64,000 bases of DNA from Ottelia alismoides (GCA_037367405.1 JAZKJV010002621.1:682001-746000); one strand, 5' to 3'. Positions 11,245 to 24,268 are shown, numbered from the stretch's first letter. Numbers and translations are program-made. The notes: a model not told the origin generated them from the letters alone.

Positions 11245-13263
11245 CTACAACATAAATGGATGATCATAAGAAGGTGGAAAGAAAACCTTCTTGCGGGACC
11301 GCTGAGGGATATATCTGATATGGTGTATGTTGACATCGGGGTCCACAGTGGACGGACGCCGATCAGGGTCGACACGGTGAAGGCCCTCAGTGGAATCAAA
11401 ACGGAAAGGGACGAACTGATCAATGGAAACAGTATGGCTAGGTTCTCCCTTGGTGGTCCTATGGTGTGAAGGCGCAGACGTGTGAGTGGAAGGAGTGTGG
11501 TCAGGTCTGGCCTTGGAAGTCTCGCAGATATCGAAGTGGAATGGAACAAACTCATCATCCTCGGAAGAAGTGTAATCGGAGTCGTCCTGTGAGGTCTTGT
11601 CCAGGTGAAAATCAAAAGGAACGAAGTCATCAGTGGAAGTATACGAACTTTGTTCGTCCTCAAGACTCTCACCCGAATCCTTGTCTTCAACAAGAGGTCT
11701 GAATTTATCAAAATAAATGGCAGCATCATAACCGACCTCAATCATTTTTACTTGTGAGTGACCAGGAACGGAGTTATCAGTGGAAGTAGTCAAACGAGGT
11801 CTGTCCTGTCTAGTCTTGGTATTTGCCCTCTGCTCAATTGGATCAATCACGTAAATATTTTGGATTTCATCAATACATCGCCACACACCAGGAGGAGGAA
11901 CTGCGAGGTCTATGCTTTCCGATTTCCTCCCCTTTCGGGGGATCCATCGGGTCTCATCAGCGGTCGCTAAGGAAACATGTCTAATATCATCAGATCGGTC
12001 ATAGGCCTCGGAGTCAGCTATAATCGGTGAGGGTGCATCAGGTGCAGGTCTCTGGTCAACTGTGGGTGTGGTGATCAATACTTCGCTCTCGTCAACAGGA
12101 CGGAAGCGAACCTCTCCTAATCCATATTCAATAACGACCCTCGCAGAGGCGAGGAATGATCGTCCTAGGATGATTGGAGATGGCTAGCCTGTGGAGCTCT
12201 CCATGGGCAACACGACAAAATCAACATGGTGGCTCGTGCCCTGAATAGAAATGACGACATTTTCAAGGATACCCTTTGGCCTCTTGATGGATCCATCAGA
12301 AAACTGTACGATCATCCTGGTTTTCTTGAGAGGCCCTAAGCGAAGAGACTGTACCAGTGAGAAGGGTAATATGCTAATAGATGCACCGCCGTCTAGGAGA
12401 GTGCGATCACAAGTATAATCAAAGATGGTGCAAGTGATGAAAGGAGTAGCTGTATTCTTCTTTCTAGGAATGGGGCGACGAGTGATGGCGTGGGCAGTGG
12501 CCATGGTTAGAATGTGACGCTCAAATCTGCTCCTCCGCTTTCTCTTCTTGGGAAGAGGAGCAGATAGATCAGTCATGGCCTGCTGAAGTGGGGCACAGAT
12601 AATATCATGAATAGTGGCCACCACTTCAGGTTCAGATAGCATTTTTTTGAATTTTTGGACCTCCTCCATACAAGGGAGGAAGTCGGAATCAACACATACA
12701 CGAGGCATGCCAAGAGCAGTCTGTACAGCGACATCCTCAGGGTCAAAGGTGGGACTAAGCGTGAATGGATGTGTGGTCAAGGGCTCTGGCAAATGGACTC
12801 TCTCCTAACAATATGGATCAACCAAGTGTCTCCCAAACTCTTTTTGGATTTTTAAAATTTTCTCATTTTTTTGTATTTTGGTTGATTGCAAGCTCCCATG
12901 ATCACCTACAAGTGAAGCGGTATCCCCGACGAAAGGAGCATTAATCTGATTCTTCCTCAAGAAAGCGAGATCATCATTCATCAAATCAATGCGCTTTGTC
13001 ATCCGATTCAAGATATCACTCATAGAGATTGAGGGAGGTGACTCCATCAGGTCAGACTCGGGTGGATGCGAAGACGGAGGTGGGTAATACACAGGTGGGG
13101 GTGGAGGTGAATAGAAGTCCGAGTCGTGATACTGTGGCTGAGGCGGGTATGTACAAAAGTCAGAAAAAGTAGGAGGAAGGCCCTCCTGATAAAAGGGAGG
13201 TGGACTGGTTGGAGCGAGCGAGGGATCCACAAAGTCCGGATAAAATGCACAACAGGGGTCCAT
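11245..13263 (-). pseudogene. Element B protein: proline-rich N-terminus, retroviral-type protease, acidic FVPF-repeat tail
   Basis: One frame runs from ATG at 13263 to a TAG at 11245, interrupted by two in-frame TAG codons (12805-12807 and 12184-12186). Residues 1-150 are proline- and tyrosine-rich, then a short helix-like segment with no recognisable capsid domain. The middle has a Lys/Arg cluster (KKRKRRSR) and an aspartic protease signature LLDGGASISILP near 12365-12400, where DGG replaces the usual DSG or DLG. The C-terminal 270 residues are Asp/Ser-rich with three FVPF motifs at about 25-residue spacing and two degenerate copies. RT, RNase H and integrase are absent. The stops may be decay (CAG to TAG) or, less likely, readthrough. 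Confidence 0.75.
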
Positions 13264-14616
13264 CTCGAAAACAAAAGGAAATGATTTGAGGGAGCACGTC
13301 GGTCAAGTCAAGAGAGTGAAGAAGGCGCAAGTGCGCATGAGCGATCTAGGACACACACAACAATCACAGACAAAAATGAAAATAAGACAAACCCTCAATT
13401 CACCTACTCAACTCGGTAGAGACCGCAAAGAGCGGTCTTTTTATCTTGTCTGTTTTAGAGTTAGGTGAGCAGTCGAAAAGTTTGCACACACACTTAGGGG
13501 GCTGAAATGGGATTTGGGCACTAATCCTTAGCGTGTGCGAGAGCAATGTAAAACGAAGACAATGAGGGGATTACTCGCCCAAATACAAGATTTTTCTTTT
13601 TGATCGGTTTTAGGGTCAAGTAATATTAGCAGTCCCAATTTTATTGATTATCACTTTTTTTTGGATTTTTAGTGAGAAATGCACGTGCCTAACGAGGAGT
13701 CCTATCCTTTAAGCACCTAGGTTGGCAAAATCAGAGGGAGAGTCAGAAAAGCAATGCAAGCAGCAAGTCAATGATGAATGCTAAAGAGAAATGCTCATCT
13801 TACCTCCAGCACTCTACATGCAAAGATGCTCAACAGAATTGAAAGCTATCTATATGCAAATGCAAAAGCCGATGAAATCGCCCTAAGTTCAGAAATTGCT
13901 ATTAGCGGGAAGAACCACAAGTTGACCACAAATCCTCAATCTTAGAGTCCGGTCTAGGCTCACCCCTCCTCCTCTCGACAAATCGAGTTCAGGAGAAGCG
14001 CTTGGCAGGATGAGCTCACGGCGCGGCGGATCAAAGACAGTGAATCAACTGTTTGAATTTGACTAAGTCCAAACGATACTATAGGAGCATGCAAGGGTGA
14101 TTAATGTGTTTGGACCTAATCTATCGCAAGCAATCCTAAAACTAAGGGCTCAATCACACAAAATAAATAAAATCAAAAATCAGAAAACAAAGTAAAAAAA
14201 AATGCGAAGAAAACACGAAAAAGCACGGTGAGCCCCCAGGTGTACAAACACCTGGAAATTAGGCTCAAGAGTGTCCAATGTCTGGGGGTACCTGTATTAT
14301 TATAATTAAAAAGTCTCTCTCTCACTACAAATTATAAAATAAATACAACACAAAAAGTGCTAAAAAATATGACTGTCTTCTCAAGTCCACCCTGCCTTCT
14401 TTGATGCTAGGTCAGAAGTCTCTTGCCGCCTTCACGTGGGTGCACCTACGCCCAAGGTAGAGCGTCTCCCTCGATCCACGATTCCTCGCACAAAGTCAAC
14501 AAGGAAGAGTGATTAGACAAGTCAAGCAATGAGATCAAATAAGTGAGCAAATAAAGAAAGCAAAAATGTAGACAAGTATCAAAATCACGAAGCAAAAATG
14601 ATCTACACGATGTTGT
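13264..14616 (-). other. Element B untranslated leader with two hairpins
   Basis: Hairpin 14236-14255 (CCAGGTG arm, six-base loop, CACCTGG) matches the position of CCGAGC-type hairpins in A, C and D. Hairpin 13421-13437 (GACCGC, five-base loop, GCGGTC) lies about 160 nt before the start codon and recurs upstream of gag in A and C. Otherwise non-coding. Confidence 0.7.
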
Positions 14617-14634
14617 TCCCCGGTAACGGTGCCA
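14617..14634 (-). other. Element B primer-binding site
   Basis: In sense it reads TGGCACCGTTACCGGGGA, complementary to tRNA-Asp with two G-to-A differences, two bases from the LTR. Confidence 0.85.
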
Positions 14635-14636
14635 TT

Positions 14637-14872
14637 TGATTTACACAAAATTCATGGGGTCTAAATAGTGTCTCACACAAGGCGGAGACAGCAGTGTCGC
14701 TGCGGCGACCCTCAAATGAATCCTGTGTAAAATCAACAATTAACCCACACTATAGATTAAACAATAAGAAATCAATGTGGAGTTAAAATTTACTTTTAAC
14801 TCTACATAAATGGTGTATAGAGCAAGTATGCAGAGAGTTCGAACACAGGGAGCCAAACATGGCAGATCAAAC

Positions 14873-14909
<37 letters not shown>

Positions 14910-17900
14910 TGTGAAGTGTTGTCTACACTAATGCAAAGCAAATATTTTTTTGTGGGTTTTTAATTTTAATTAATTTTTTTAATTTTTAATTTTATATTTT
15001 AATTTTTAATTTTCTGATTTTTATATTTTATATTTTATATTTTTTCTTTTCAATATTGGAATTTATAAGCTATGTAATAAAAGAGGGGATAGAATATTCA
15101 GAAAAATAAGTAAAAATAGCCAAAAATTCAGAAATAAAATCTTTTTGGTATTTTTATGCTTTTTTACTGTTTTTGTGATTTTTGGGTATTTTTAAAAATG
15201 TTTTTGGTATTTTTAAAAACTGAAATAAAGAAAACAATGAATGAACAATCTGGATTAGACAAAAATGGGAAGGAAAAATATCGGATGATCTCAAAATTTT
15301 CCCAAATCAGATTTAAACAAAAAGAATAAAATAAGGAAGAAACATGAACTGAGTTTGTATTTTTTGGAGTTTTCTATGATTTTTTAGATTTTTTTGAAGT
15401 TTTTAAGTATTTTCTAATTTTTAAGGTTTTTCTTTTGAAATTTTTAGTGATTTTTAGACTGACACTAAAATAGGTTAAAATAGATAGTAGGTAATTTTTT
15501 TGGAATTTGTCGAGGTATTTTAATATTTTTTGGTATTTTCTAAGCTAGACAGTATTGAAATGACAAGTTTTTGATTTTTAATAAATATGAAAATGCAATA
15601 CAATCAAAAACTAAAAATATGGCGTGAAAGTGCAAGTCAACATGAGCTTAACTTGAATTTTTGAGAATTTTTGGAATTAAAATGATGCCTTAAATAAATC
15701 AAACAAGCAAACAAAAATAATTCAACCTAGCAGGGGCATATGTGCAAATATTAAAACATCCTGGGGCATACATGCAATTTTCCACAAAATATAACCCTAA
15801 ATATTTAATTTTCTGGACCAATCACAAATTTGCAAACCCGCAGGGGTATTGGTGTAAAATGCCCACCAAGGCGCGTGACTTGCACACGCGTGGGAAGGAC
15901 CTAACTGCAATTCCCAAAAACCCGGGGGTTTACATGCAAAATTCCCAAAACTTTAACACGTGATCTATAAATTATGGTACTGGAACGAAATAACCAAAGG
16001 GCTGAGGGCCTCACTGCAAAATGCCCGCACCTCACGTGAACAGGTCACGCGAGGTGACGTGGCATAGGACTGAAACGTCAATACTTAAAGTCCGAGGGCC
16101 TATTTGTAAAAGTTACAAAACATTTTAAACTATCACTTAAAGTTTCAGGACTAAAATGAAATTACAAAAATAGAAGGGGTGATTCTGCAAAATACCCCTT
16201 TGAAACTGATCCGACGGTGGATGGCTTCTGACGACACGTGGTTGCGATCCAACGGTCAGCTGGCAGGCGAGATCGAACGGCGTGGCCCGAGCCACTTATC
16301 CACGTGTCAGCTTCTCATTGCACGATGACGGTTCGCTCATGGACGGTCGAGATTAGATGGATCTGGACGAATCCGACGGTGGAGGCTCTCGACGATCCAA
16401 CGGCGGCTGCTAGCCTGGGCGATCGACCCTTGATCGGACAGCGGGGAGGCCAAGATGAAGAACAGGGAAGAACTCACCGTGGAGCAAGTTTCCCCGACCT
16501 TGATCTCAGTCCTCCGGCCTTCGATGAAGCTCCAAAATGGCCGATGACGTTCGTGGAGGGTTCCTGCGTCCACCGGTGGAGCCAAAATGGCTCGAGAGGC
16601 GCTGGCACTCTGGCGAGGCTCGGAAAGAACGACGGTCCAGGTACCTTGGGCTTGCCAAAATCGACCCTTCGTGGGGGTCTTTCAAGCTCCTGCAACTGCT
16701 AAAAAGGTTAATGGAGGCGAGGGCAAAATGCCTCGACCTCTAGGGGTCTCTCACAGTGGGGCGAACGGTGATTTCAATGCTCGCCGGAGCTTGCTCCGGC
16801 GAGGGTGCTCGAGTAATCGAATCGATGAGAGTTTGGACAAGAGAAAGGGACCTAAATGATGCTAAGACTATGGAGAGTGAAAAACGAGTGAAAGTGAAGT
16901 GGGAAGACACCTCAAGGGGAGTACCCGAGGTTGATGTACCTCAACGGGAAAGTCGCCGGAGGTAGGGTTGGAACACGCCCAGCTCGTGATGATCCTCTGC
17001 CTTGAAGAAGGAGATCTGGAGCTGTCACCTCCAAGATGCTCGAGCGAGTCCAAAGGTGGGAAGAACTGGATGAATCGCGGTTCAAAATTCAAAAGGAAAT
17101 CGGAGTTGGGTTATATGGGGTTGACGGTCAGTGGAGGAAGAACGAGGAGGCAGCAGGTGTTGCGATGATCCGCGACCCAAGATGAAGCTTGGGCGTGAAT
17201 CCTTGATACAAGAGCTGCAAAAGTTGCGAAGGGTGTATCATGTTTTGATGAAATGGTTAACTTCGGAAAAAGGGTGAAGACGGGGTCAAACTCTATTCTG
17301 ACACAGCCAGAGGTGAAGGTCAGACTCTTGACCTTGGTCAACAGTCTAGACCATCTGGTTGGTCCACGTGGACCAACCAGGAAAAACCTTTAAAAATTAA
17401 TTTGTAAAATCAATAAAATAATAAACGATATTATTTTAATTAGGTTATTAAATAAAAAATATTCATAAATTTATAAATTATTTTATTATGAATTTAATTA
17501 TTTTTATGAGATTTATTTTTACAAGTTACTTTTTACACCCTATATAGACATATTACCTATATATTTGATTATTTTATTTTTATTTTGTGATTTTAATTTA
17601 TTATTTTATAAAATTATCAAATGCTTTTATACCCTTAATTATATTTTTGTTTTATTTTTCTGATTTATTTTGTATGTTTAATAAAATATAAGTATAATGT
17701 ATATAGGTATAAGTATAGGTTTGATACCTATGTATTGTATATATATATATATTTATTTTGTATTTTATTTGAGTTTTCATTCATGTTTTACTGTACATAA
17801 TTATTATAAATAATATTTACAAATATATAAAAATATACAAATATAAAAATAATGAATATATAATAAATTGAATATTTTAATAAGTATAATTGTACAAGTA

Positions 17901-18519
17901 GGGTCCAAAACTCAACTTTCAAACCGTAGCTCCGCCAAATGCGAAACTACCGCCATTAAATAGCTTATTTTATTCTATATACAATTAATGGTGAGTTTGC
18001 TGCATTTGGAGTTTTCAGTTATGAGATACGGGTCTGGGAAGTTGGGGATCTGGAATTATTTTAGACCATAACTTTTTATCTGTGTATTATTTTTCAGTGA
18101 AATCAATTTTGTATTTTTCTATATAAAATTATCTACAACTTTCATGTACAAAGTTTCTTTATTTGATGTATAAAAAGTGGAACCAAAAATAGGTCCCAAA
18201 ATGAATAAAGAATGAATAGAAGGAATATGTATTTTTGTTGTATTTTGGCCCTTATCTCCCCCTACTTTATTCCTTGTCGACCTAGTCATCGAGATGCCTA
18301 GGTCTCATGGTTTCGGATCATAAAATATTTACAATATTTTATTCTTTTTCTTTTCTGTTATTTATTCTATAATTTTGGCTTTAATTATAGTCTTTTATAC
18401 ACTAATTAGATGCACATGCATGCATGCTAATATGATGGAATTAAGGGTATTTACAGGCGTTTGCTAGGGTTTTTGAGGCCAAAATGGTAGAATAAAGATG
18501 ATGAAATGTGGATTCATCA
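14637..18519 (-). repeat. Element B 5' LTR
   Basis: 3883 bp, starting TGATTTACAC and ending GATTCATCA. It aligns with the 3' LTR throughout but differs strongly in the first about 90 bases, and its GT run (14875-14906) is longer. It contains W-box palindrome 17323-17346, G-box palindrome 17355-17380 and TATA-like sequence near 17110. Confidence 0.93.
17323..17380 (-). promoter_or_regulatory. Element B 5' LTR: W-box pair and 26-bp G-box palindrome
   Basis: 17323-17346 holds opposed TTGACC and GGTCAA cores with one arm mismatch. 17355-17380 is a 26-bp perfect palindrome with CACGTG at its centre. This LTR would drive element B transcription. Confidence 0.7.
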
Positions 18520-18982
18520 ACCACACCGAAAAAACTTGTCTTGGGGAGAGCAACCCCCTCCTTGTCTGGTTTGCATGTGCGAGAGAGTGACCCGCACCCT
18601 AGGATAGAGCCACATTTGGACCTCCTTCAGACTACTGCTCTTGAGTTAGTCGTTCTCAAGTGAGGATTGCTCCGGTCTCCGGTAAAGTGGGCCGCGATAT
18701 CCTTAACAGAGCGAGCCGATCGGGTAGCCGATAAATGGTCCGTGGCTTGTACTGGCTGGGAAAGATCTAGTTCGGGATCGGGCCAGTCTCCTGGGGGAAC
18801 TGGATTCCCATCATGTCACGTAATCGCTCTGCTATCTTGACTTGATCACCTAATAAAAACTGAAAAGATAATTGACCGAACTCTTACGGTCTTCAGCTTG
18901 CGTTGAGTAGGTGAATCAGGGGTTTGTTTGCTGATCATTGTTGTTTTTAGATCTCATCCGCCCTACTCGCCAGATCAAGTTG
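18520..18982 (+). other. Element A leader, last part, upstream of gag
   Basis: The B target duplication ACCAC (18520-18524) is followed by leader sequence recognisable in C and D. A hairpin GACCG, eight-base loop, CGGTC lies at 18874-18891, about 90 nt before the gag ATG. Confidence 0.75.
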
Positions 18983-21900
18983 ATGGGCAGAAGGTCCCTT
19001 AGGCAGCCTCTGGCTGCACCGCTTCCCAGCACTTCTGCCCGCTCATCTAGGTTGGTTCGCGAGAGCCGAGACCCGCTCTCCGAACCCGAGTTCGACTCCG
19101 CCATGTTCCCCCTCAACCACCCTTCTACCGGCTCTGAGATACCAGTGCCAGATGAGAGACTACCGTCAAATGATTTATCGGCACCTGAGTTTGGGTCTTT
19201 TGCCTTTGTAGAGACCATGGCCGACAGCAGTGATGATCACACTAGAGGTCCCCAGCCAGAGCAGAAATTCATCTTGGACCAGTGTGCGATCAACTCCACC
19301 CTGATCGCCTCCCTCGAGACAGTTCAGCAACAATTGAGGGATCAGGGAGCCTTCATGATAGAGATGAGGCGCGAGATGAAGCAAATGAGAGCCGATCGAG
19401 CCCAGCGCAGCCCAGGAGACGGGCCGAGGATACCCGATGATGCGGCAGCCGCCGCAACAGCAGCAGCAACAGATCCACCGAGACCGATGCGGGAGTTACA
19501 CAACCTCGGATCGACTTTGACGCATCGTTGGGTCGTTCTTCCAGCCATCGTGGGGGACTTCAAGTTCCCCCCGAACACCTTGCAGCTTCTCCCCCGGTTC
19601 CATGGGCTCGCCACTGAGGAGCCCCATCTCCACCTATAGGTGTTCCTGATGATCTGCAGCACAGTCCACGACAGGCAGGTGGACGAGGATACCATTCGCA
19701 TGATTGCCTTCCCCTTCTCACTAGCAGACAGAGCAGCTACCTATCTGAAGCACTTGGGGAAGTTTGTCTACACCTGGGAGCAGCTCCGCACCGATTACTT
19801 GAATAAGTACTATCCACTCGGGTGGACGAACACAGCTAGAGCCCTGATCAGTAACTTCTCCATGCTCCCCAATGAGCAATTCCACGAGGCATGGGAGAGG
19901 TTTAGAGAGTTGACAGACAGATGCCCGCACCATGAGATTTCGAGGCCGAACCTTGTTCAGAGCTTCTTCTGCGGGCTGACACCAGAGCTACAGAGCCTGG
20001 TGAATGCTTCATGTGGCGGGTCCTATTTCGCCAAGGATCATGATCAGGTCTAGGCCATCTACGAGGAGATGGCCGAGAACTATATGGTGATGTCCCAGAC
20101 CTGACTTCACACACAGGGACGCCCTCAGCCACAGACCGTGCAGTACCAGAGGATCGTACGGGTCGACGTCGGTCCATCCACTTCGTCAGCGGCAACAGCA
20201 CAGGCTGAGTCCACAGCCACTGACATGGGCATCATCAACGAGAAGCTGGACCGGATGGAGATTATCGAGAAGAAGCAGTGCCAGGGCATCACGCAAATGG
20301 AGCAGATGGCACAGACTCTAAGTGACCTGAAGACACAACTCATGTGTCTCCAAGAGGCACAGATGGCTTCCCAGCCCCGTCTTCAGGCACAAGGCGATCC
20401 GAGTAGCACCGGCAGCTCGTCCCAGCGCTCCAGCCACCAGCAGCCTAGACAGGTTCACCTTGTACTAGCGGAGCCGTACGAGCAGCCGCAGCCCACTTAC
20501 CAGTCGCCACCATCTCCATACACACAGATGGTGGTTTACCAGCTCGATCAGCTTCTGGCCATACTCCCACCAGTCACCTTTGAGTCCGAGCCATTGATGG
20601 ACGTCAACAGGATTTGGTACGACCGTCCTCAGCCCGGTATCCGACGAGACCATCCCGGATTCCATTGGTCGACCGGAGGTGCCAGTTCCCAACAGCAGTC
20701 TCCGGGTTAGGGTGGCCAGTACGGCCATCAGAGAGATCACCAACAGCAGCAGCCCCTAGTGTACCAGCAGCAGCAACAGTCACAGCAGTATGGTCCTCGT
20801 CCCTATCAGCAGGGACAGTCTTGGAGGCGTGATCAGCCTCAGCAGCAGCAGTATCATTCTCGGTCATACCCCTCTCACCCGCAGCACCAGCCACAACAGC
20901 CTCACTACCAGCGAGGCCACCCGTCAGGTTCTCATGGGCCATCCAATGAGAGCCCCACCTTGGATGACATAGCCCGCCTCCTGACCGATCAGCAGGCTAC
21001 TTTCAGACGGGAGATGGACGAGTTCTACCAGGAGATGCGGGAGATCGTGAGAGGGAAGGCCGCCATACCTGCCCAGATCGAGCCGAACCCGAACAACCTC
21101 AAGAGGAAGTCTGAGCAGGTAGATTTCACAGAGTATGCCACTCCGAGTGATTCTTTTGGTGATATGTCTGCCTATCTGTTTGATACTGACTTTGTCACAC
21201 TTAGGAGCGGTAGGATGCCAGCAGGAGGCGCCTTGTCTGAGCGACACCCCGAGGACACTTCCAGAGCGCTAGACGAGGATGAGGAGCATGGTATTGAGGC
21301 CACGAGAGATGATGACGGTGGTACTGATGCCACCATGGATGCTGATCCCACCTGACGGTACTGAGGCCGTCGTTTCACCATATGGAGGAGGTGGTACTGA
21401 TGCCACCAATGTTGCCGAGCCAGAGCGCGGTGCTGATGCCGCAAGGCATACCGAGGGTGGTGCTGATGCCACCGTTTTTACTTCTGAGAGTCCTGTAGTC
21501 TTTCCTTCTGTTCATGTATCTCAGGACATTTCTGGCAATAAAGGAAAGGGATTGTTTTCTTCTGGTCCACCTGTGGTGCTTGATGTATGTGTGCACTCTG
21601 CCGCCGAGCAGCCTATACCCTCTCTTAGTCCTTCATCTGATAAGGACCCTGTGATCCCCTTCCCTAGAGCACTTCACATGGGAAAGGGGAAGAAAACTGA
21701 AAATCCCAAAAAGAAGCAGCAGGAAGAGTTCAGCCAGCAGATGATCGATCGCTTCCACATTCAGCTGACTCTTTAGGAGGCCTTGCAGCACATCCCTCTA
21801 CTCCAGAGATCGCTCAGAGACATGACCACAGTTAGGAGGAAGAGGAGGAACCACCAGTCAGAGATCCATGTGCTGACCAGAGCCACTTGTTTCGTGATTC

Positions 21901-23077
21901 AGAACCGTCTGTCGGCCAAGAGGCCAGATTCAGGAGCCCCATATGTCAGATGCCATATCGGAGAGCAGAGGTTCGACCGCACTCTATTAGACAACGGTTC
22001 ATCAATCAACCTCCTTCCGGCATCCCTTCTCGACCGCTTCGAGTTGGGCACTCTACGACAGAGCAGGACAGTCCTTCAGTTTGCTGATTGATCTGTCAAG
22101 AGGCCGAAGGGGTTGCTGAGGGACGTTGTAGTCACGATTCAGGGCCTGCAATTCCCCGTGGACTTCGTAGTGTTGGACATGGAGATCCCTGAGTCAGTGG
22201 CCGATACCCCCATCATTCTAGGTCACCCGTTCTTGGCCACAGCCAAGGCAGTGACCGGCCATGATAGCAGGAAGGTATACTTTCGCATCGAGGGAGAGAG
22301 TGTACAAATAGAAACGGTCGAGGACATCAGAGTCAGAGATTCAGCATGCTCAGAGCCGACCACTGATTCAGAGCAGATGACAGATGCAGGGCCAGACATC
22401 CACCAGGACTGCGACTTCGTGATTACAGATGATGAGGCAGTTTGGGCAGATCCAGATGCACAGGTCATCCTCTCACCTTCAGAGTCCGCTGATGCAGAGA
22501 CGCCAGCAGAGGAGAGCTTGGAGAGCGCGATCCTGGTCCAGGATACTTTCCAGTCGGCAGAGCCGGTTCTTGACCGTGAGATTGAGTTTTTATGCGATGA
22601 TGATACAGATCCCTCAGAGTCAGATTTTGATTGGGCAGAGTTTTATGATTTCATACCAGATCTGACTTCCACTAAGCCTACAGCTAGGGAGGAGGTTGAT
22701 GCCATGCAGAGCAGAGACAGTCCAACAGAGCAGCCTTCTCCAGATTCTGATTGTGAGCGAGAGTTTCAGTTCTCCCATGCGGATTTAGCAACATTCACTC
22801 AGAGTTTTCAGAGGCCAGATCCACCATCACCCAGTTGTCCAGAGCTGAAGCCACTTCTTGCGTCGCTGAAGTATAGGTTCCTTGCGGGTGAGCATGAGAT
22901 GTACCCAGTCATTATCTCCGCCGATTTGACTGGAGAGTAGGAATCCCGTCTGATGGGGGTTCTGAAAAGAACCGCAAGGCGATAGGATGGAGCGTAGCCG
23001 ATCTCCAGGAGATAAGTCTGGCCATGTGCTCCCACCATATCTATCTCAAGGAGGAGGCGAAGCCGTCGCGTGAGTTC
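18983..23077 (+). pseudogene. gag-pol: Element A gag-protease and start of RT (decayed)
   Basis: Gag makes the particle core and the protease matures it. The start ATG (MGRRSLRQPL) matches the fragment D start. The capsid-like domain spans about 19640-20050. A Gln-rich linker (20400-20930), a run of GGTDAT-like repeats (21317-21473) and a protease signature LLDNGSSINLLP (21984-22019, DNG in place of DSG/DLG) follow. An Asp/Glu-rich linker of about 250 residues leads to the pre-RT motif KAIGWSVADL at about 22975. Breaks: stops at 19637, 20051, 20102, 20708, 21774, 22089 and 22938, a frame change near 21280-21355 and an indel in the A-run near 22964. It is interrupted at 23078 by solo LTR 2 after KPSREF. 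Confidence 0.88.
21317..21473 (+). repeat. Short degenerate tandem repeat in element A gag
   Basis: GGTGGTACTGATGCCACC or close variants occur at 21317, 21390, 21427 and 21456, encoding GGTDAT or GGADAT. The coding frame changes within this region, so repeat slippage may have caused it. Confidence 0.7.
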
Positions 23078-24043
23078 TGATGAATACTCATTCATCACTC
23101 TTTATTCTTATATTTTAGCTACAAAAACCTTTGCAAATGCATGTATATAGTTGTAAATAGAAATAATTACCAGAAGCATGCATTTTTTGTAAAAACCTAT
23201 AATTAGCATGTTTTTGTGCAAAAATAAAAGAATAAAGATTTAAAAGAAAAAGAGGTAAATATTTAGAATAAATATTGAGCAACCTAACCCAAGGGAGGGC
23301 TCAGCATGGGACTGACCGCATAAAAGCCAAAGTAGAGGGAGATAGGGGCTCATGTGTGTAAATATATATGTAAATAAAATAAAAGTATTTTCCTCACAAA
23401 AATAGATTCAAAATAGGCTTGTAAATACTTGTATATATTTATAAATATAAAAACAAGATAAAAATAGAAAAATTAAAAATAAAACAAAAACTTTCACCAT
23501 GTATATAATCCACTCATATTTATTTATTTAGCCTTATAAATAAATAAAATTAATTTCTAAAAGTTTTGTAAATATTCTCTATTATATAGTGTAAATAAAT
23601 AAAATAAATTAAAACAAAACAAAATAAAAAGAACAAAATTAAAAATCAAAAATAATATTGTAAATACACCATGTATATATATATATGTACATATCTATTT
23701 ATTTCACCTATGTACATAAATAATAAAAATAAAATAAAAATATCTTTTTATTCCTTATTTTATGATATAAATAAATAAAATATAAAATGGGAATAAAATT
23801 GTATAAAAATAACAAATTAAAAATCAAAATTAAAAAGCCTACATTGTACATATACCTATATATAACTATATAATGTAAATACCTTATTTTTACTTTGAAA
23901 AATTAATTAAAAATCTCAAAAAATAGAAAAAAAATAAAATAAATTATTTTCATGTTTTATGTTTTTATTAATTCGATCATTTTCTATCTTAAAATAAATA
24001 AAAAAATTGTGCTTGGTGGCTTCTGATTGGTCCATGGGGGTTT

Positions 24044-24268
24044 GTTGACCCCGGTCAACTTCCCCCGCGGACCCTCTTCCCCGCGGATCTGGGTGAATGA
24101 CCCGATTTCTCCATTTATTCCCCATCCGATCCGGCATCCATCTCACTTAACCCCGGGCTCCGATTGATTGATGAACATCTAGGACCTTCGCCTAGGGTGG
24201 ATCTTAGGGATCCGAGGCTCGTGCGACTTGCCCGATCTCTTCCTTCTCGGATCCCTGAGCATATAAAA
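24044..24268 (+). promoter_or_regulatory. Solo LTR 2 core promoter
   Basis: An inverted CCAAT (CTGATTGG) precedes GTTGACC-CC-GGTCAAC (24044-24059). TATAAAA lies at 24262-24268, about 210 bp further on. The same order and spacing appear in the other LTRs. Confidence 0.65.

Larger units (their letters stand above)
4789..18519 (-). mobile_element. Element B: complete non-autonomous Athila-type retrotransposon
   Basis: Two LTRs (4789-8639 and 14637-18519) flank a 6.0 kb interior, with a perfect 5-bp target duplication ACCAC (4784-4788 and 18520-18524). In sense (minus) order: 5' LTR, tRNA-Asp-like primer site, leader, one protein-coding path (13263-11245), six hairpin modules, 1.9 kb of non-coding DNA, PPT, 3' LTR. 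There is no reverse transcriptase, RNase H or integrase, so mobilisation must have depended on another element. The LTRs look similar over most of their length, with a strongly divergent tract at the U5 tip. Confidence 0.95.

Noticed and set aside
11245..13263. Programmed amber readthrough in element B (two in-frame TAG)
   Set aside because: Other elements here show TAG arising from CAG by decay, and no readthrough context or downstream structure was evident; kept only as a minor alternative.
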